Assembly (NCBI RefSeq): GCF_011397635.1 | Contig: NC_064753.1 | Location: 29,970,322-30,034,321, forward strand | Source: Epinephelus fuscoguttatus | Taxonomy: Eukaryota > Chordata > Actinopteri > Perciformes > Serranidae | Reading direction: 5' to 3' | DNA length: 64,000 bases | Shown here: positions 50,577 to 62,100 of the stretch, one piece after another | Layout of the letters: every line of letters begins with the position of its first letter | How positions within the stretch are numbered: the stretch's first letter is position 1 | The notes under the pieces: model-generated | Told to the model about the DNA's origin: nothing | The model's input: the letters and a program-made list of their open reading frames with translations, nothing else | The model's database searches: none | Made by a program: the position numbers and the translations under genes

Positions 50577-53239
50577 CTAGTATTACTGTTGTATCCAGTA
50601 ACCACAATCTTTTCACCAGAACTGTAAGGTGAATGAGTTCTCACACTTCAATTCTCAATAAGATACCAAATTCAGACCTTTAGTAAATTTGGGTAAACAA
50701 CAAAACGTATTGCAGTGCATGTGATTCACTACCTTGGAATGTGCAGCAATCAGTAGCAATAAAAGCATCATGTTGCAAAGGTATTTTCACTGCTTTGAGA
50801 TAGGAAAACACAAACATAGGTAATTATTAGCTGATTTCTGGTTCTCAGTGAACAGATGTGTCCAAATGTAATACAGCGTAAATTCCTAAATGAAAACACG
50901 GCAATTATATTTTCAGGGAATGTGTTTTTAATCTGCAGATTTAATACAAAAGAAAGTGAAGAAACTGTTACACTGTTTTTCTTAAGTTATTATTAAGAGG
51001 TGTTCCTATGCATGCAAACATTGGAATCTGATGTCCCACCAACAAATCTACAACCACATTTTTCTTAAAACAGGTAAAAGTCCCAGTATGTACAAACGAC
51101 TGGTGAACCAAAAAAAAAAGTACGCTTCAGACTTTTGGAGATGCATCTTCTGTCTCACCTTAGATTCCCCCAGATTTTATGCAACTTGGTGCAAAAACAA
51201 AAGTCCCGTCTTCACTTGTCTTCACACTTAAACACTCCATCAGTCTGGGGAGAAAAAAAAACAGTTTCAAAGCCATATTTACACATGAAATATGGACCGT
51301 ATTAGCAGACAGCTTGATAAAACAAAAGCCTGTGAGAGGATGTGGGTTAATTGTCCTTACAAACGTAGTACTATGTGGTGACAGTTGCACCAAATACTGC
51401 AATTAATGAAGCTATAGATGGCTATAAACCTTGTTTTGACAGCAAATCTTTCTGACATATCACTCTTAAAATTATAATGCATATGTCATTGAGTTAAAAG
51501 CCACATTAGGTCTATTCATGGACTCATACTGACATGAAGGCTGAATATGTGATGGTTATGTATCAGGAGTCTGGTGACATAATGGGTTGTAGACTTTTAA
51601 CAGGTCATTGCACAGTAAGAACGTTGTACTAAAAATATCCACTTCACTGACCTTCACTTCATGAACCGTAATCTGTCAAAAAGGTTTTGGGGGTGTTGAA
51701 TTAGCACTAGGAACCAAAGGCTTGTAGTTCTTTTAACGGTTTATCAGCTCAAAACAGCTTTAAACCTTAAAATAAACCCAGTGATCCGCACTCTTTAAGC
51801 CATATAAATTAACATAGGGAGGAATACAGAAGCTTTATTGAAATTAATCCCATGCCCAAAACAAGTCTTAGACTAAAACTATTCTTTGGCCAGAAGTGCA
51901 CACTTGAAAAAAAATGTTAATGACATTGAGCACAGAATAATTGTAATTTAGTTAGTCACAATTGCAAGATCATTTTACCCACTTGATGTCCTAATGAAAT
52001 AAAATGTGAGGCATTATGTTTGTTGAAACACTGGATATACACAAAATCTTTATTTAATCAGGTCTCGAGATAAAAATCTGTTTTGCAAGAAAGACCCAAG
52101 TATATCAGAGGAAATAATATGGAGATAAGACTCAACAAAACACAGCCAGTCACATAAACAGCATCAGAAATAATCACAGACATAGTGAAAAGTACTGACA
52201 GGCAGTCTGACATTAATAAACAAAAATGATGATGTTTTTTAAGCTATGAGCAATACTATTACACTGAAGGTCAAATGATTGATACTCATTAACTGCTATT
52301 ACTATATCACTATGCATTATTGGCGTCGCTAGGCAAGCAAGCTAAAGGATGTCATATGAGAGACAATAACCAACATCACTGCATCACTCTTTGATATTAA
52401 ACTTCCATTATGTGTAGAAATTGCTGGGCGGTCTCTTCTGTTGTGGTATTACTGTACTTCAAATTATATAAGCTCAGTATCATAGTGCTGAATGAAAGAA
52501 AGCAAACAGAGGAACTGATAATAAAACACGGCAAATAATGATAGGGTCTGATGGATGAAAAAGTATATACATAAAGTAGGTTTAAGTAATAGGCTTGGGC
52601 GGTTTTAAGTTATTACAGTATCCCGAAGGTAGGATTTTCAATACCGACAAAAATACAGACACTCCTCTCTCTGTTAAACTGATATGGAAATGCTGTATTC
52701 AGGCGATGAATTGTAGTGCACAACAAGCGCCACCAGAGGTCAGTCTCTACTGGTGGAACATGCGGCTGAGCTAACAGGCAGCTGAGCTAAGAAAGATGGC
52801 GACTGCCAGTGCTGGGGCTGGGAGTATTGCCACCTATAACTTTATCTTGGGATGAATTCCAACTATACAACAGTTTATTACCACCATGATATTAATTAGC
52901 ACATCATCTCCGTGTAACCCACTGATGTGTCTGTATACCTCACAGCAACAAGTGTCATCGGGTCCCCCCCAAGAGTGGTGCTTAATTAATTTCCTGTCTA
53001 TTCATTATTCTATGGGCCACAAGTAAGTAGGCTAAGTACTGCATATTAGAGAAAACATTGTATGCTAGAGATGACAGAGATGCTACAATGACTTCTATCA
53101 CCAGCTGCTCAGGTTCTTCTTCTCCTATTTTTTTCCTCTACACAAAAACCACCATACAACATATACCCCAGTGAAGGTATGAAAAAATAGATACAGCACA
53201 GGTCTAATAAGTGAGTATATAAATTAGAGGGAGGCTTAC
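50577..53239 (-). other. Interval between polr2l and cpsf7; should hold the cpsf7 3' UTR exon
   Basis: The last cpsf7 coding exon ends in a splice donor at 53239, so a 3' untranslated exon is expected to the left. AATAAA on the minus strand at about 52048-52053 is a possible polyadenylation signal. 52590-52900 carries a degraded repeat (GGCTTGGGCGGTTTTAAG left end). I cannot place the acceptor of the UTR exon and see no other gene. Confidence 0.4.
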
Positions 53240-53243
53240 CGAG

Positions 53244-53470
53244 TTAGCGGTATCGGTCTCTGTGATCTCTGTGATCTCTGTGATCCCTTTGATCTCTTTG
53301 ATCTCTTTGATCTCTGTGCCGTTCCCGTGAGCGTGCCTTGTCCCTGTCCCTGCTCCGGGAATGATCTATGTGTCTCCGAGACATTCCCACACCGTCCCAA
53401 CCAGAAGAGTCTTCTCTGTCACGATCCCTATCACGCTCTCGCTCTCGCTCTCGCTCTCTGTCGCGACCCC
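53244..53470 (-). repeat. cpsf7: Tandem coding repeats in the cpsf7 RS/RE-like tail
   Basis: Two in-frame repeats. Near the stop, 9-base units encode RDQ three times, then RDH three times (53250-53304 region). Further upstream, hexamers of GAGCGA type (53433-53457) encode ER pairs, followed by DR pairs. Both are multiples of three, so changes in copy number would keep the frame. The charged Arg-alternating tail is a normal feature of CFIm large subunits. Confidence 0.85.
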
Positions 53471-56400
53471 TGTCCCGGTCTCTTTCGTCGTCCCCAGAAC
53501 GACTGCCACTCCTGCAGAGACGTGCGTATTTCTGTGACACTGACTCAAGAAAGATTATGCTGTTACATCCTCACCTTCAGTTTCTGCTTGGAGGCATAAT
53601 TACACAAACCTGTAGCCGTAGTTGCCCTGGATAGAGACTAGACAGTCTTTGAGTGAGGTGACCAAGGCTTGGCAGCGTTCATCTCCGTACACTCTGGACT
53701 GCTTAATGATGGCAATGGCGGTTAATAGAGTCTCCATGGCCACTCGTAAGTCTCCTACATTAGCAAATGGAGAAATTAGATATTAGACACAGTTGCTATT
53801 AAGCAGTTAAACACTTTAAAGCTCTTAGGATTAAAGGGATAGTGCACCCAAAAATGAAAATTCAGCTAGTATCTACTCACCCATATGCCAAGGGAGGCTC
53901 AGGTGAAGTTTTAGAGTCACTTGCGGAGATCCAAGGGGAGAGGGGGTGGCAACACAACTCCACCTAATGGAGGCTTACGGCGCCCCAGATTCAAACGTCC
54001 AAAAACACATAATTGAAACCACAAAATATCTCCATACTGCTCGTCCGTAGTGATCCAAGTGTCCTGAAGCCCCGACATAAAAAGTTGTTTGGAAAAACGT
54101 CATTTGAATTCTAAATGCCTCTCTGTGCACCACGCTCACGTGTGCGTGCGAGACCAGCGAAAGCACGTGAACACACATGAAGACGGTCCCCATGTCTCAC
54201 GGTCTCACGCAAGCACGCACATGCGAGCGCGGTGCACAGAGAGATAGTTAGAGCTACAGGCTACAGTGAGGCTAAAAACAGAGTTCAAATGACGTTTTTC
54301 CAAACAACTTTTTATGTCGGGGCTTCAGGACACTTGGATCACTACGGACGAGCAGTATGGAGATATTTTGTGGTTTCAATTATGTGTTGTTGGACGTTTG
54401 AATCTGCACCGTAAGCCTCCATTAGGTGGAGTTGTGTTGCTACCCCCTCTCCCCTGGGATCTCCGCAAGTGTTGTGAGGACTCTAAAACTTCACCTGAGC
54501 CTCCATCGGCATATGGGTGAGTAGATAATGGCTGAATTTTCATTTTTGGGTGCACTATCCCTTTAAAGGTTCATAAAAAAAGTTTTTTAACATGGATGAC
54601 ATTTACTCCCCACGTACAGTACAGGCAAAAATGTCAAGCACTCACATCCATTTGGGCTTACACTACAAAAGGACTGGAAATAAATATCAATAAAGGTGAA
54701 AAATATTTTAATCAATCACACTGCCTACATCATCTACATCTAGAACAAACCTACAGTGACTTCAGTCAGTATTTGGACTCCATCTTTGCCACATTTTGTT
54801 AAGTTGTCTTGTGGCTAATTTGAATGGGATCATTCTTGGCAACTATCCATCCACAACACCCAACAGGCAGCACGAAGACAAGAATTTTTTCATATAATTG
54901 CAATAACCACTGCTAATTCCAACATTTCCATGTGTCCAGAGCTGTTAGAGCCACACTAATAATTGAGAACAGATGCATCCTGTTTCTTTTGAGCATCTTT
55001 TGGATGTGTTTAGAAAGCTTTACATTATATTCTATACATTGTAAAGGTACCATGTTTTGTTTCAATTTTATATAAGATTTAACTCAGCAAAATACTAAAA
55101 AATAGGGTATTAATTTAATTTCAAAGTCCACTGTAAGAGTGAGATGGTGAGTAACTCATTTTCTCCCCATATGTCTGGGGTCCAGTCCTCTGTCCACATG
55201 GCTTATTAAGTTCTGTGTTCTTGACAGAATCTAATCAGCTGTACGTACCAGCTGTTGCTCCAGACACAGCCTTGCTGATGGCGCTGCTGGCAACTGCTTT
55301 ATTTCTGTTCAATAGCTCTTCAAAGTCTCCATCTGTCCTTTGAGGTGTATGTCTGAAAAATAGATTGTTGACAGGATTATTCAACCATCACCGCAAATTA
55401 CCACTGTATCCTGGTCTTTTGATGATTTAAAGATTCACTTTCCATGACAACCTTATCAAGTATGTTAAATGCATAAACATATTACTGTGTATGTTCTCAC
55501 TTTTGCTGGCTGTAAGCTTTGCTGCTGTGTCCGTCTTGTGCTGGATTGAAGAAAGCTGGATTTATATGCAGACTGGGAGGTGGTTGGCTGGGAATATGGA
55601 CTGGATGAGGAGGGTACAAATGGGGGGGCATGGGTGGAGGGATGTTTGGTGGCATATGTGGAAAAGGAGGAGGTGGATGACTAAGGTAAGGGTTAGGTAA
55701 TGAGGGAAACCTGTTTGCGAGTGGATGTGATGGAAGAAGAGGAGGTATGGGGGGAGGGCTAGACTCCTGTGATAATAATGAGGGAATCTTATTCGAAGGA
55801 TCGGTGTCCTTAGAGTCTTTAGAGTTAACACGCAGGGGTATACCTACAGAAAACACACTGATTTAGTTAAGGATTACAGTATTACTAACATTTTGTAACA
55901 TCATGTAAATTCAATAGTGTTTTAAGATTATAGTGCTCTTACGTTTATTTGCCATGTCCTCAAACACAGACAGGTTCTGGCGAGTGGCAAAACGACAGTC
56001 TACCCTTTCCCCATTGATCTCACATTTGGGGATTTTTTCCAACAGTAGTTTAAATGACTCGTCTGAGGTAACCACCACCTCGGCAAAGCTGTGTTAAACA
56101 GAAGAAGAAACAACATGCGTATGGGTACCGACACTCAGACATCGAAGTAAATCAATACAAAAGACGAGCTTTTTATTTTTTACGAGAACAAGATCTGCAA
56201 CCACTCACCCTCTTGACTGGCCGTTAACTTTGTTCTCAGCAAATTTAATCTCTATGATATCTCTCACACCCAGCGTTTGAGCCATGCATATGATGTCCTT
56301 ATCGGATGTCCACTGGAGGTCGTAGCAGGTACAGAAAAAGAGGGTGAGGAAGTGACAGGAGGGCAGACAGTTACTCGTGATCTTGAATGTTAAAGGAGAC

Positions 56401-58390
56401 AAATTTCTCCGTCCTGCTTCATGTAAACAGTATTCTGCATGCCCACATAGATAAAACAACAGAAGTGGATTTGGGCAACACAATAAAAATGTAATGAACA
56501 TTATTCCGAGAGAGTGGTACTCACCCAGGGAAAATTCCCAATATATAAAGACAGTTTCCTCAGTGAGTTTCTTCCTTTATTGTTTACCACTTTTGAGTTA
56601 ACCTCCTCTGTAGCTGCTGTCGTTTTCGGAGGTGCCACATCTGTAGTGACTTTCTTATCCCGGTCAACTGAGCCAGTCAGAACAGCATCAAAAAGTTCAT
56701 TTGCTTCAGCAATTCTGTCCAAATCCTGTGTTGGAAAGAAAAAAAATACAAAGAAGTCATATATACTGTCATGCAGTGTGTCTCAATGTGCAGAGCATCA
56801 TTCAACAAAACACTGCAGCTGCAGGGAGCGTGGCATGACATGGGATTATACCCATATTTTCTGGCATTGTCCAATACTACAGATATTTGGCAGAGCATAA
56901 ATATCCTACTTGACTCAGTGTGTCTTCTATTCTGGGGAAAACCAAGTAGTAAATGACCAAACATTAACTTTATACATACTCTTACTGGTTGCCAGTACTG
57001 GTAAAATAATAATTTTACACTGGGTGAAAGTCTCACTGATTGTACCTCAGCTGGCTTGAATGCTGAAACAAGTCTGAGGATGGAGATTTTTCTAAGAAGA
57101 TGGACTTGTGTGATCGTACCTGAAGCTATGGATAACCACATAAGAAAACATGGACTGTAGTTTAACTCAGATTGCAAATATGAGTGTTAATCAATCTATA
57201 GGCCTCCATAAAACCCCATTTGGGATGCATTTAAGCCTGTCCTACATTTAGGACTTATTAATTTCCAGAATCAGGAAATGGGCAGGTAACACCACTGCAG
57301 GTCCATCACACACTGGACACAACTGTTCAAACTTCTCCCCTCTGGTAGGCGTTATAGGAAACGGTCTGCCATAACAACCAGAAACAAAAACAGTTTTCCA
57401 AACTGATGAACAGTTAACATTAGTCATATAATGTCAACTGAGTAACACCAAACATCCTCTGTACTCGACTGTACCTGTAAATCTTAGATTTTTATGGTTT
57501 ATACAAACTGTTTTTTACCATGTAAATATAATCACTGTCATTATGACTGTAAGCATGCTGCCAAATACAACTTGTCTGTGTATATAAAGCCACCTGTTAC
57601 ATTAATAATTCCATATCTACACAAACACGCCATTTTGTTGTTATATGATTAGAGAGACGGATAGATTTGTTGTCCTCGTTTTTAACTGTAATGTCTATTT
57701 TCTGTGCAAGTACATTAAGACACATTCCTTGATGTGCACACATTATCATGGCCAATTAAGCAGAAATTTAATAAACAAAATAGAAAAACTGTCTGACCTT
57801 CTCTTAATAACACCATACCTAATATAACACAGCTCTACTGTTATGACAGAGACAGTGACAGAAATACACAACATATACACATGCACCTTTTGATCATTCC
57901 TCAACCATGACCCTCCCCATCTCCATGAGAACTCTACTGTACATGTACAAAGTTTACCAAACGTGCATTATAGAGTAAAAATAAAGACACAATATAAATA
58001 CAAATTCGTTTATTTTTTCTAGCTAAGTTGAGTACCTTCCTCCTAGCCTCAAGCATGGTGTAACCTGCCCCCTTTATCCTAGCAACAGAGCTCCTCAGAT
58101 TAAAATCTCTAATTAAAAGGTATTTCCACTGACGAATAGAAACACTGCCAACAAATCTGATTCTGAAAAAAAAAAATGCTAGTAACTCCTGAAAAGATGC
58201 TTTTAACTCCTCCACTGTGCCAACAACTTCACATCTTCACCCCTGAACTACTCTCACTGATGCATTCGCTGCGCTTAAAGGAATATGTAAACGTCAGACT
58301 CACCTCTTCGTTTTGATTGAGGTCCCCATAAAGATCTATGAGATCCTGCTTGGAGGTACTTGGTCCGGCTGCAGGTCCTGCAGCAGCCAT
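53244..58390 (-). CDS. cpsf7: Cleavage and polyadenylation specificity factor subunit 7 (CFIm59)
   Basis: Large subunit of cleavage factor Im, which with NUDT21 binds UGUA in pre-mRNA and guides poly(A) site choice in the nucleus. Coding exons on the minus strand: 58390-58304, 56725-56525, 56312-56209, 56088-55943, 55843-55501, 55352-55249, 53754-53610, 53511-53244; phases agree and the product is 465 residues (human about 471). The N-terminus has [12 protein letters not shown]. The RRM follows with RNP2-like [12 protein letters not shown] and RNP1-like VNGQSRGFAEVVV. A Pro-rich centre ([19 protein letters not shown]) leads to HINPAFF. The conserved block [20 protein letters not shown] precedes the C-terminal RE/RD-rich domain ending RDRYR. 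CPSF6 is the alternative, but the region after the RRM ([10 protein letters not shown]) and the overall length favour CPSF7, as does sdhaf2 next door. Confidence 0.93.
53835..54562. mobile_element. TTAA-target foldback transposon, copy 2, with about 280-bp inverted arms
   Basis: TTAA flanks both ends (53831-53834, 54563-54566). The left arm (53835 to about 54110) and right arm (about 54287-54562) are nearly identical in inverted orientation, from AGGGATAGTGCACCC through CCATATGCC, CCTAATGGAGGCTTACGG, GTCCGTAGTGATCCAAGTG and AAAAAGTTGTTTGGAAAAACG. A central spacer of about 175 bp carries CACGTG-rich sequence. Both strands therefore encode the same meaningless peptide. It lies in the cpsf7 intron between exons 55249 and 53754. 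Same family as 31720-32236. Confidence 0.8.
56790..57180 (+). mobile_element. Degraded L1-like LINE C-terminal fragment
   Basis: Plus-strand frames carry [20 protein letters not shown], resembling the Cys/His block near the C-terminus of L1-type RT proteins (C...GT..H.FW.CP...FW), and about 150 bp later a hydrophobic segment like [18 protein letters not shown] that often follows it. The two are in different frames with stops between. It is antisense in cpsf7 intron 1. Confidence 0.45.
57300..57430 (+). mobile_element. LINE fragment with the LLPSGRRYR motif
   Basis: The frame reads [20 protein letters not shown], then RNKNSFPN. The combination LF-LLPSGRR-R...R..NSFF is a recurrent C-terminal motif of fish non-LTR retroelements. 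The piece is short and bounded by stops; no tail is found. Confidence 0.45.
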
Positions 58391-59170
58391 CCCGCGGGCC
58401 TAAGGTGATCCAGTTGGTGGCACTGCAGCTAGTTACGTCTTTTTTTTTTTTTTTTAAGTTTTCAGTGAAGTTCGCACATGCACACTTTGCAAATTACCAG
58501 TGCATACCGACAACAGGTGCACTGACAAAATTTGTGAATTACTATTAACGTTACGCCTTGTTTCCAACGTTAGCTAACGTTTACCAAGGTTTCGCTCGTG
58601 TCCGTACAAGATGATACTCAGCCGTTAGCAAAAACAAAATATGATGGTAAACCGAGAAAACGACATGCGGACACACGTCAAGCATTAATACACATCACAG
58701 ACCATGCATTTATTCTTAAAGTTTTCAATACAATTAGTTAACATGTGAATGCGAGTGTCGCGAGCTCGCTCTCTGATCAGCTAATGCTAATGATGCTAAT
58801 CGTTCGGTACGTGAACACATAGGTGCGTCAGGAATAAATTACCGGTTCACAACAACAAACAATATTTTTTGGTTCCTACAGTCAAGCCTCTTTTAAATTT
58901 TGATCGCAGTGGTCATAAAGGACATCTGAAAATACACCAATTAAGTAACAACCCTTACGTATGCCATGTTCGGGCTATTTATGTTTTGCGTGGCTGGCTA
59001 AACATTGCCGTTACCTTAGCAATATGGCGTCATGTGCGCTGCTACATCCGGTCCCCTTCGCTAGTGCTGCTGTGACGTGAAACCTCCTTGTGTTTAGTGT
59101 CGGACATTCACATCAGTGAAAGAAGCAGCTCACCAAGAAGTGTCTCTGCGTTACGAGAAAGGGGATTAAA
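58391..59170. promoter_or_regulatory. Divergent promoter region between cpsf7 and sdhaf2
   Basis: 780 bp separate the two start codons, which face away from each other. Candidate sites close to sdhaf2 are an AATATGGCGTC motif with a YY1-like ATGGC core (59021-59031), ACATCCGGTCC (59044-59054) and TGACGTGA, a CRE-half/E-box-like site (59073-59080). No TATA box is found on either side. A run of 16 T (58440-58455) would be a poly(A) tract in the cpsf7 leader if transcription starts to its right. A shared promoter is likely from spacing but not proven. Confidence 0.5.
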
Positions 59171-62100
59171 ATGCTGTCTGCTGTTCTTGCGAAAAGAGTG
59201 AGTCATTTTTGTAAACGTAATATGTATTTCTACGTTTGTTGGTTGGGGTTGAACGCTAACGTTTCAGCAGCAGGACTAACTGAAAGATCTAGCCGTTGAC
59301 TGTTCGTGAATGGATATAAGGCTAATTTCAGCCATGTTGTATGAATTAATATTGTGATGTAGGAACATTATATTTATGCTGTAGTTAAACAGCTAGCGTG
59401 AACCGTTCAATTTTGTCTTTTGATGTAGCAAAAGAAAGTGTCCTACTGGAGGACAGTTGTACAACCCAGCAGTAAACAGTTGTACAACAGGGCAGCGTGA
59501 GATGTTACGTAACTCCCCTTTTCTTTGCTCTGCTCTCTTCTTCGGTGCTTTTAAATTAAAGTTCACTTAACTTCAGATTTTTTATCTTAGAAAAGAAGTT
59601 TGAGCAAAATTAATACGAGAAAAAGAAAAAAAATACAGGTTTTAAATGTATGCATGGGGTTATGGTAGTACTTTGTAAATGTATGCTTCTTGACTTGGTA
59701 TTTCTTTATTCCACTGTTTTCTTTTCTTTCTTTTTTTGCACAGTCAGCCCAATACACCCAAGCCACAAACAATTTATTATCTTATAAACACTCTTCAACA
59801 CAGCAAAAATTCAGCACAGAGAGGACCCAAAATACCACAGAGAAACACAGAGACGCAGAGCTGCAACAAGATATCATTTAGTTGTATAGCCTATTATGAA
59901 TTAAATCTGTAACTAATTTCATAATTGAAGTCAGTATCCTCCGATTCCACCTTCTTATATTTTAGTACTGACTGTTCTTCGGGTTGTCAAGACATTTTAA
60001 GGTCATCATCTTGGGCTTTCGATAACACTGATTGACATATTTCATCTTTTTCTTACATTTTATAAACCAAACAACTGACCAATATATCAAGAAAATAATC
60101 AACAGATTAATCGACAGTGAAATATTTGTTAGTTGCAGCTCTAACGCACATTTATCCACATATGATAGGATATAATATATATGTTTCTTTGGAAGGAAAT
60201 GGAGGGAGAAAATTATAGCAAAAAACTTGAATGTATACAAAAATGTTTATACAAAGAAATTAACCTAAATTGATATGTACAACTCGTTAGGTCTGAGAAA
60301 GTCCTACTGAGGAGGAATGTCATGTCACAGTAAACATGAAAGAAAAAGAAAAATCCAACTAACAGAAGGTACAAATCAAAACAGTAAAACACAGTACCTA
60401 AAACATTTAATTACCATTAATTATAAGCCTCCATCTTATAGCTTTAAAGCTGAGCTGTCCGCTCAACAATAGAACTGCATCTTTCCACAGATGTTAAATA
60501 GATTGCTTAGTGACTTGTTTGACCCATCACATGTATTTGATGTTGCAGTACCACTCAAGCACTAATATTTGTTGCCTGTCAGCTGGTGACAGGGATGTGC
60601 GGGGCAGCATGGAGACCAGCAGTGACAGGGCTGGTATCATCTCGTGGTTACCGTGGAGATTCACCAGATGACACCAGGGGAGACCTGATTGAGATCCCTT
60701 TGCCTCCTTGGGAGGAGAGGCCCGGCGAGCCCACTGACATCAAGAAGCGACGCCTGCTGTATGAGAGTCGCAAGAGGGGCATGTTGGAGAACTGCATTTT
60801 GCTCAGGTTGTTAAACTGTACTATTTCTCTTATCTGTCTGTCATCCTGCCATATTGGTGATGTTTTTTGATGTCTTTTACTTTGCTCATACACTTAAAAG
60901 CATTGGTACAGTACAGGTGTGTTTCTTTTGTACCTTTTAGGAGTTTTTACATTTTGTCCACTTTCTCATTTAAAAAGTATCCTGTGCAGGAATTTCCTAA
61001 AAAACAATGAAAAAAGGTAGTACCCAGGTGCCAGACCATAAGCAGCAGGCCTCCAAGAGACCCGAGACAAGGGTGGTGAGAAGTAGGGGTAAAATTATGA
61101 AAGAGCAGGCAACAATGAGCACAATTACAATTATACATAGTAATCAATAATCAACAGTGCACTTTTTATTATAGGAAAACATCCTACTCGTCATTGTGAG
61201 CAGTTACAGCAGGTAGTGACCATAAAAAATGTACTTAAATCATGCAGAAAATATACAGTAGTAAGATGATACAGAGAGGGTTATTAGAGATCATTGTGCA
61301 AAGTATTTTAGAGTATAGAGGTAGTGAGGAGGGCCACCAGAGGGCAGAGGGCTGCTTTTTGGGAGCCACTGAACTAATTCAACAAATACAGAGAAAAAGG
61401 ACACTGACAGGGACTGAAACCAGAAGGAGGCAGTGTTGCAACGCGAAGCAACCCAAAGAATCAGAAGCTCCCTGTGTGCAGTCCACTCACCAGCCGCTCA
61501 GATAATTACCAGTAAGCATGACTTTCCATTTAGAGAAAATACTCAAATGACTTCTCCATCTCTCCTGCAGCCTTTTTGCAAAGCAGTATCTGAACACTAT
61601 GACTGAGAGCCAGCTGCTGCAGTACGACCGACTGATTAATGAACCAAGCAATGACTGGGACATCTACTACTGGGCAACAGGTGAGAGAATAGTTTCTCCT
61701 CAGACATGTGATACTGCCTCTCACACAGCACAGTGGACGTAATACATTACAATCATTAGTTAGAGAGCTGGTAACAGATAGACTCAGACAGACAGTCAAG
61801 AGACATTTCAGACACTAAAAGGAATTTGGATACACTTTAGATTCTCAGTGCAAAACACTTTAATAATTAATGACAACAAAACATTTTAGGTTTGCAATAT
61901 TAATGTTTACACAAACGGCAAATAACAAATATTTGATTTCACTTGATGTTTTGTGTTAACAGAGACAAAGAAATCAGACTTGCTCATTTTAAATTCAGCC
62001 TGTAAAACAACAAATTGTGCAAAACTCCAGTGGGTATAATAATTATAAAAACCCTTGTTTTTTAACTCGCAATCATTCATGGCTGATGATGCTGAAGTAA

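Noticed and set aside
54232-54520. Peptides repeated on both strands (also near 31762-31971 and 53975-54193)
   Set aside because: They arise because the foldback element is an inverted repeat; no transposase or other family is recognisable.
56677-57177. 166-codon minus-strand ORF
   Set aside because: Combines cpsf7 exon 2 sequence, intron and antisense of a degraded LINE; the exon is used in another frame.
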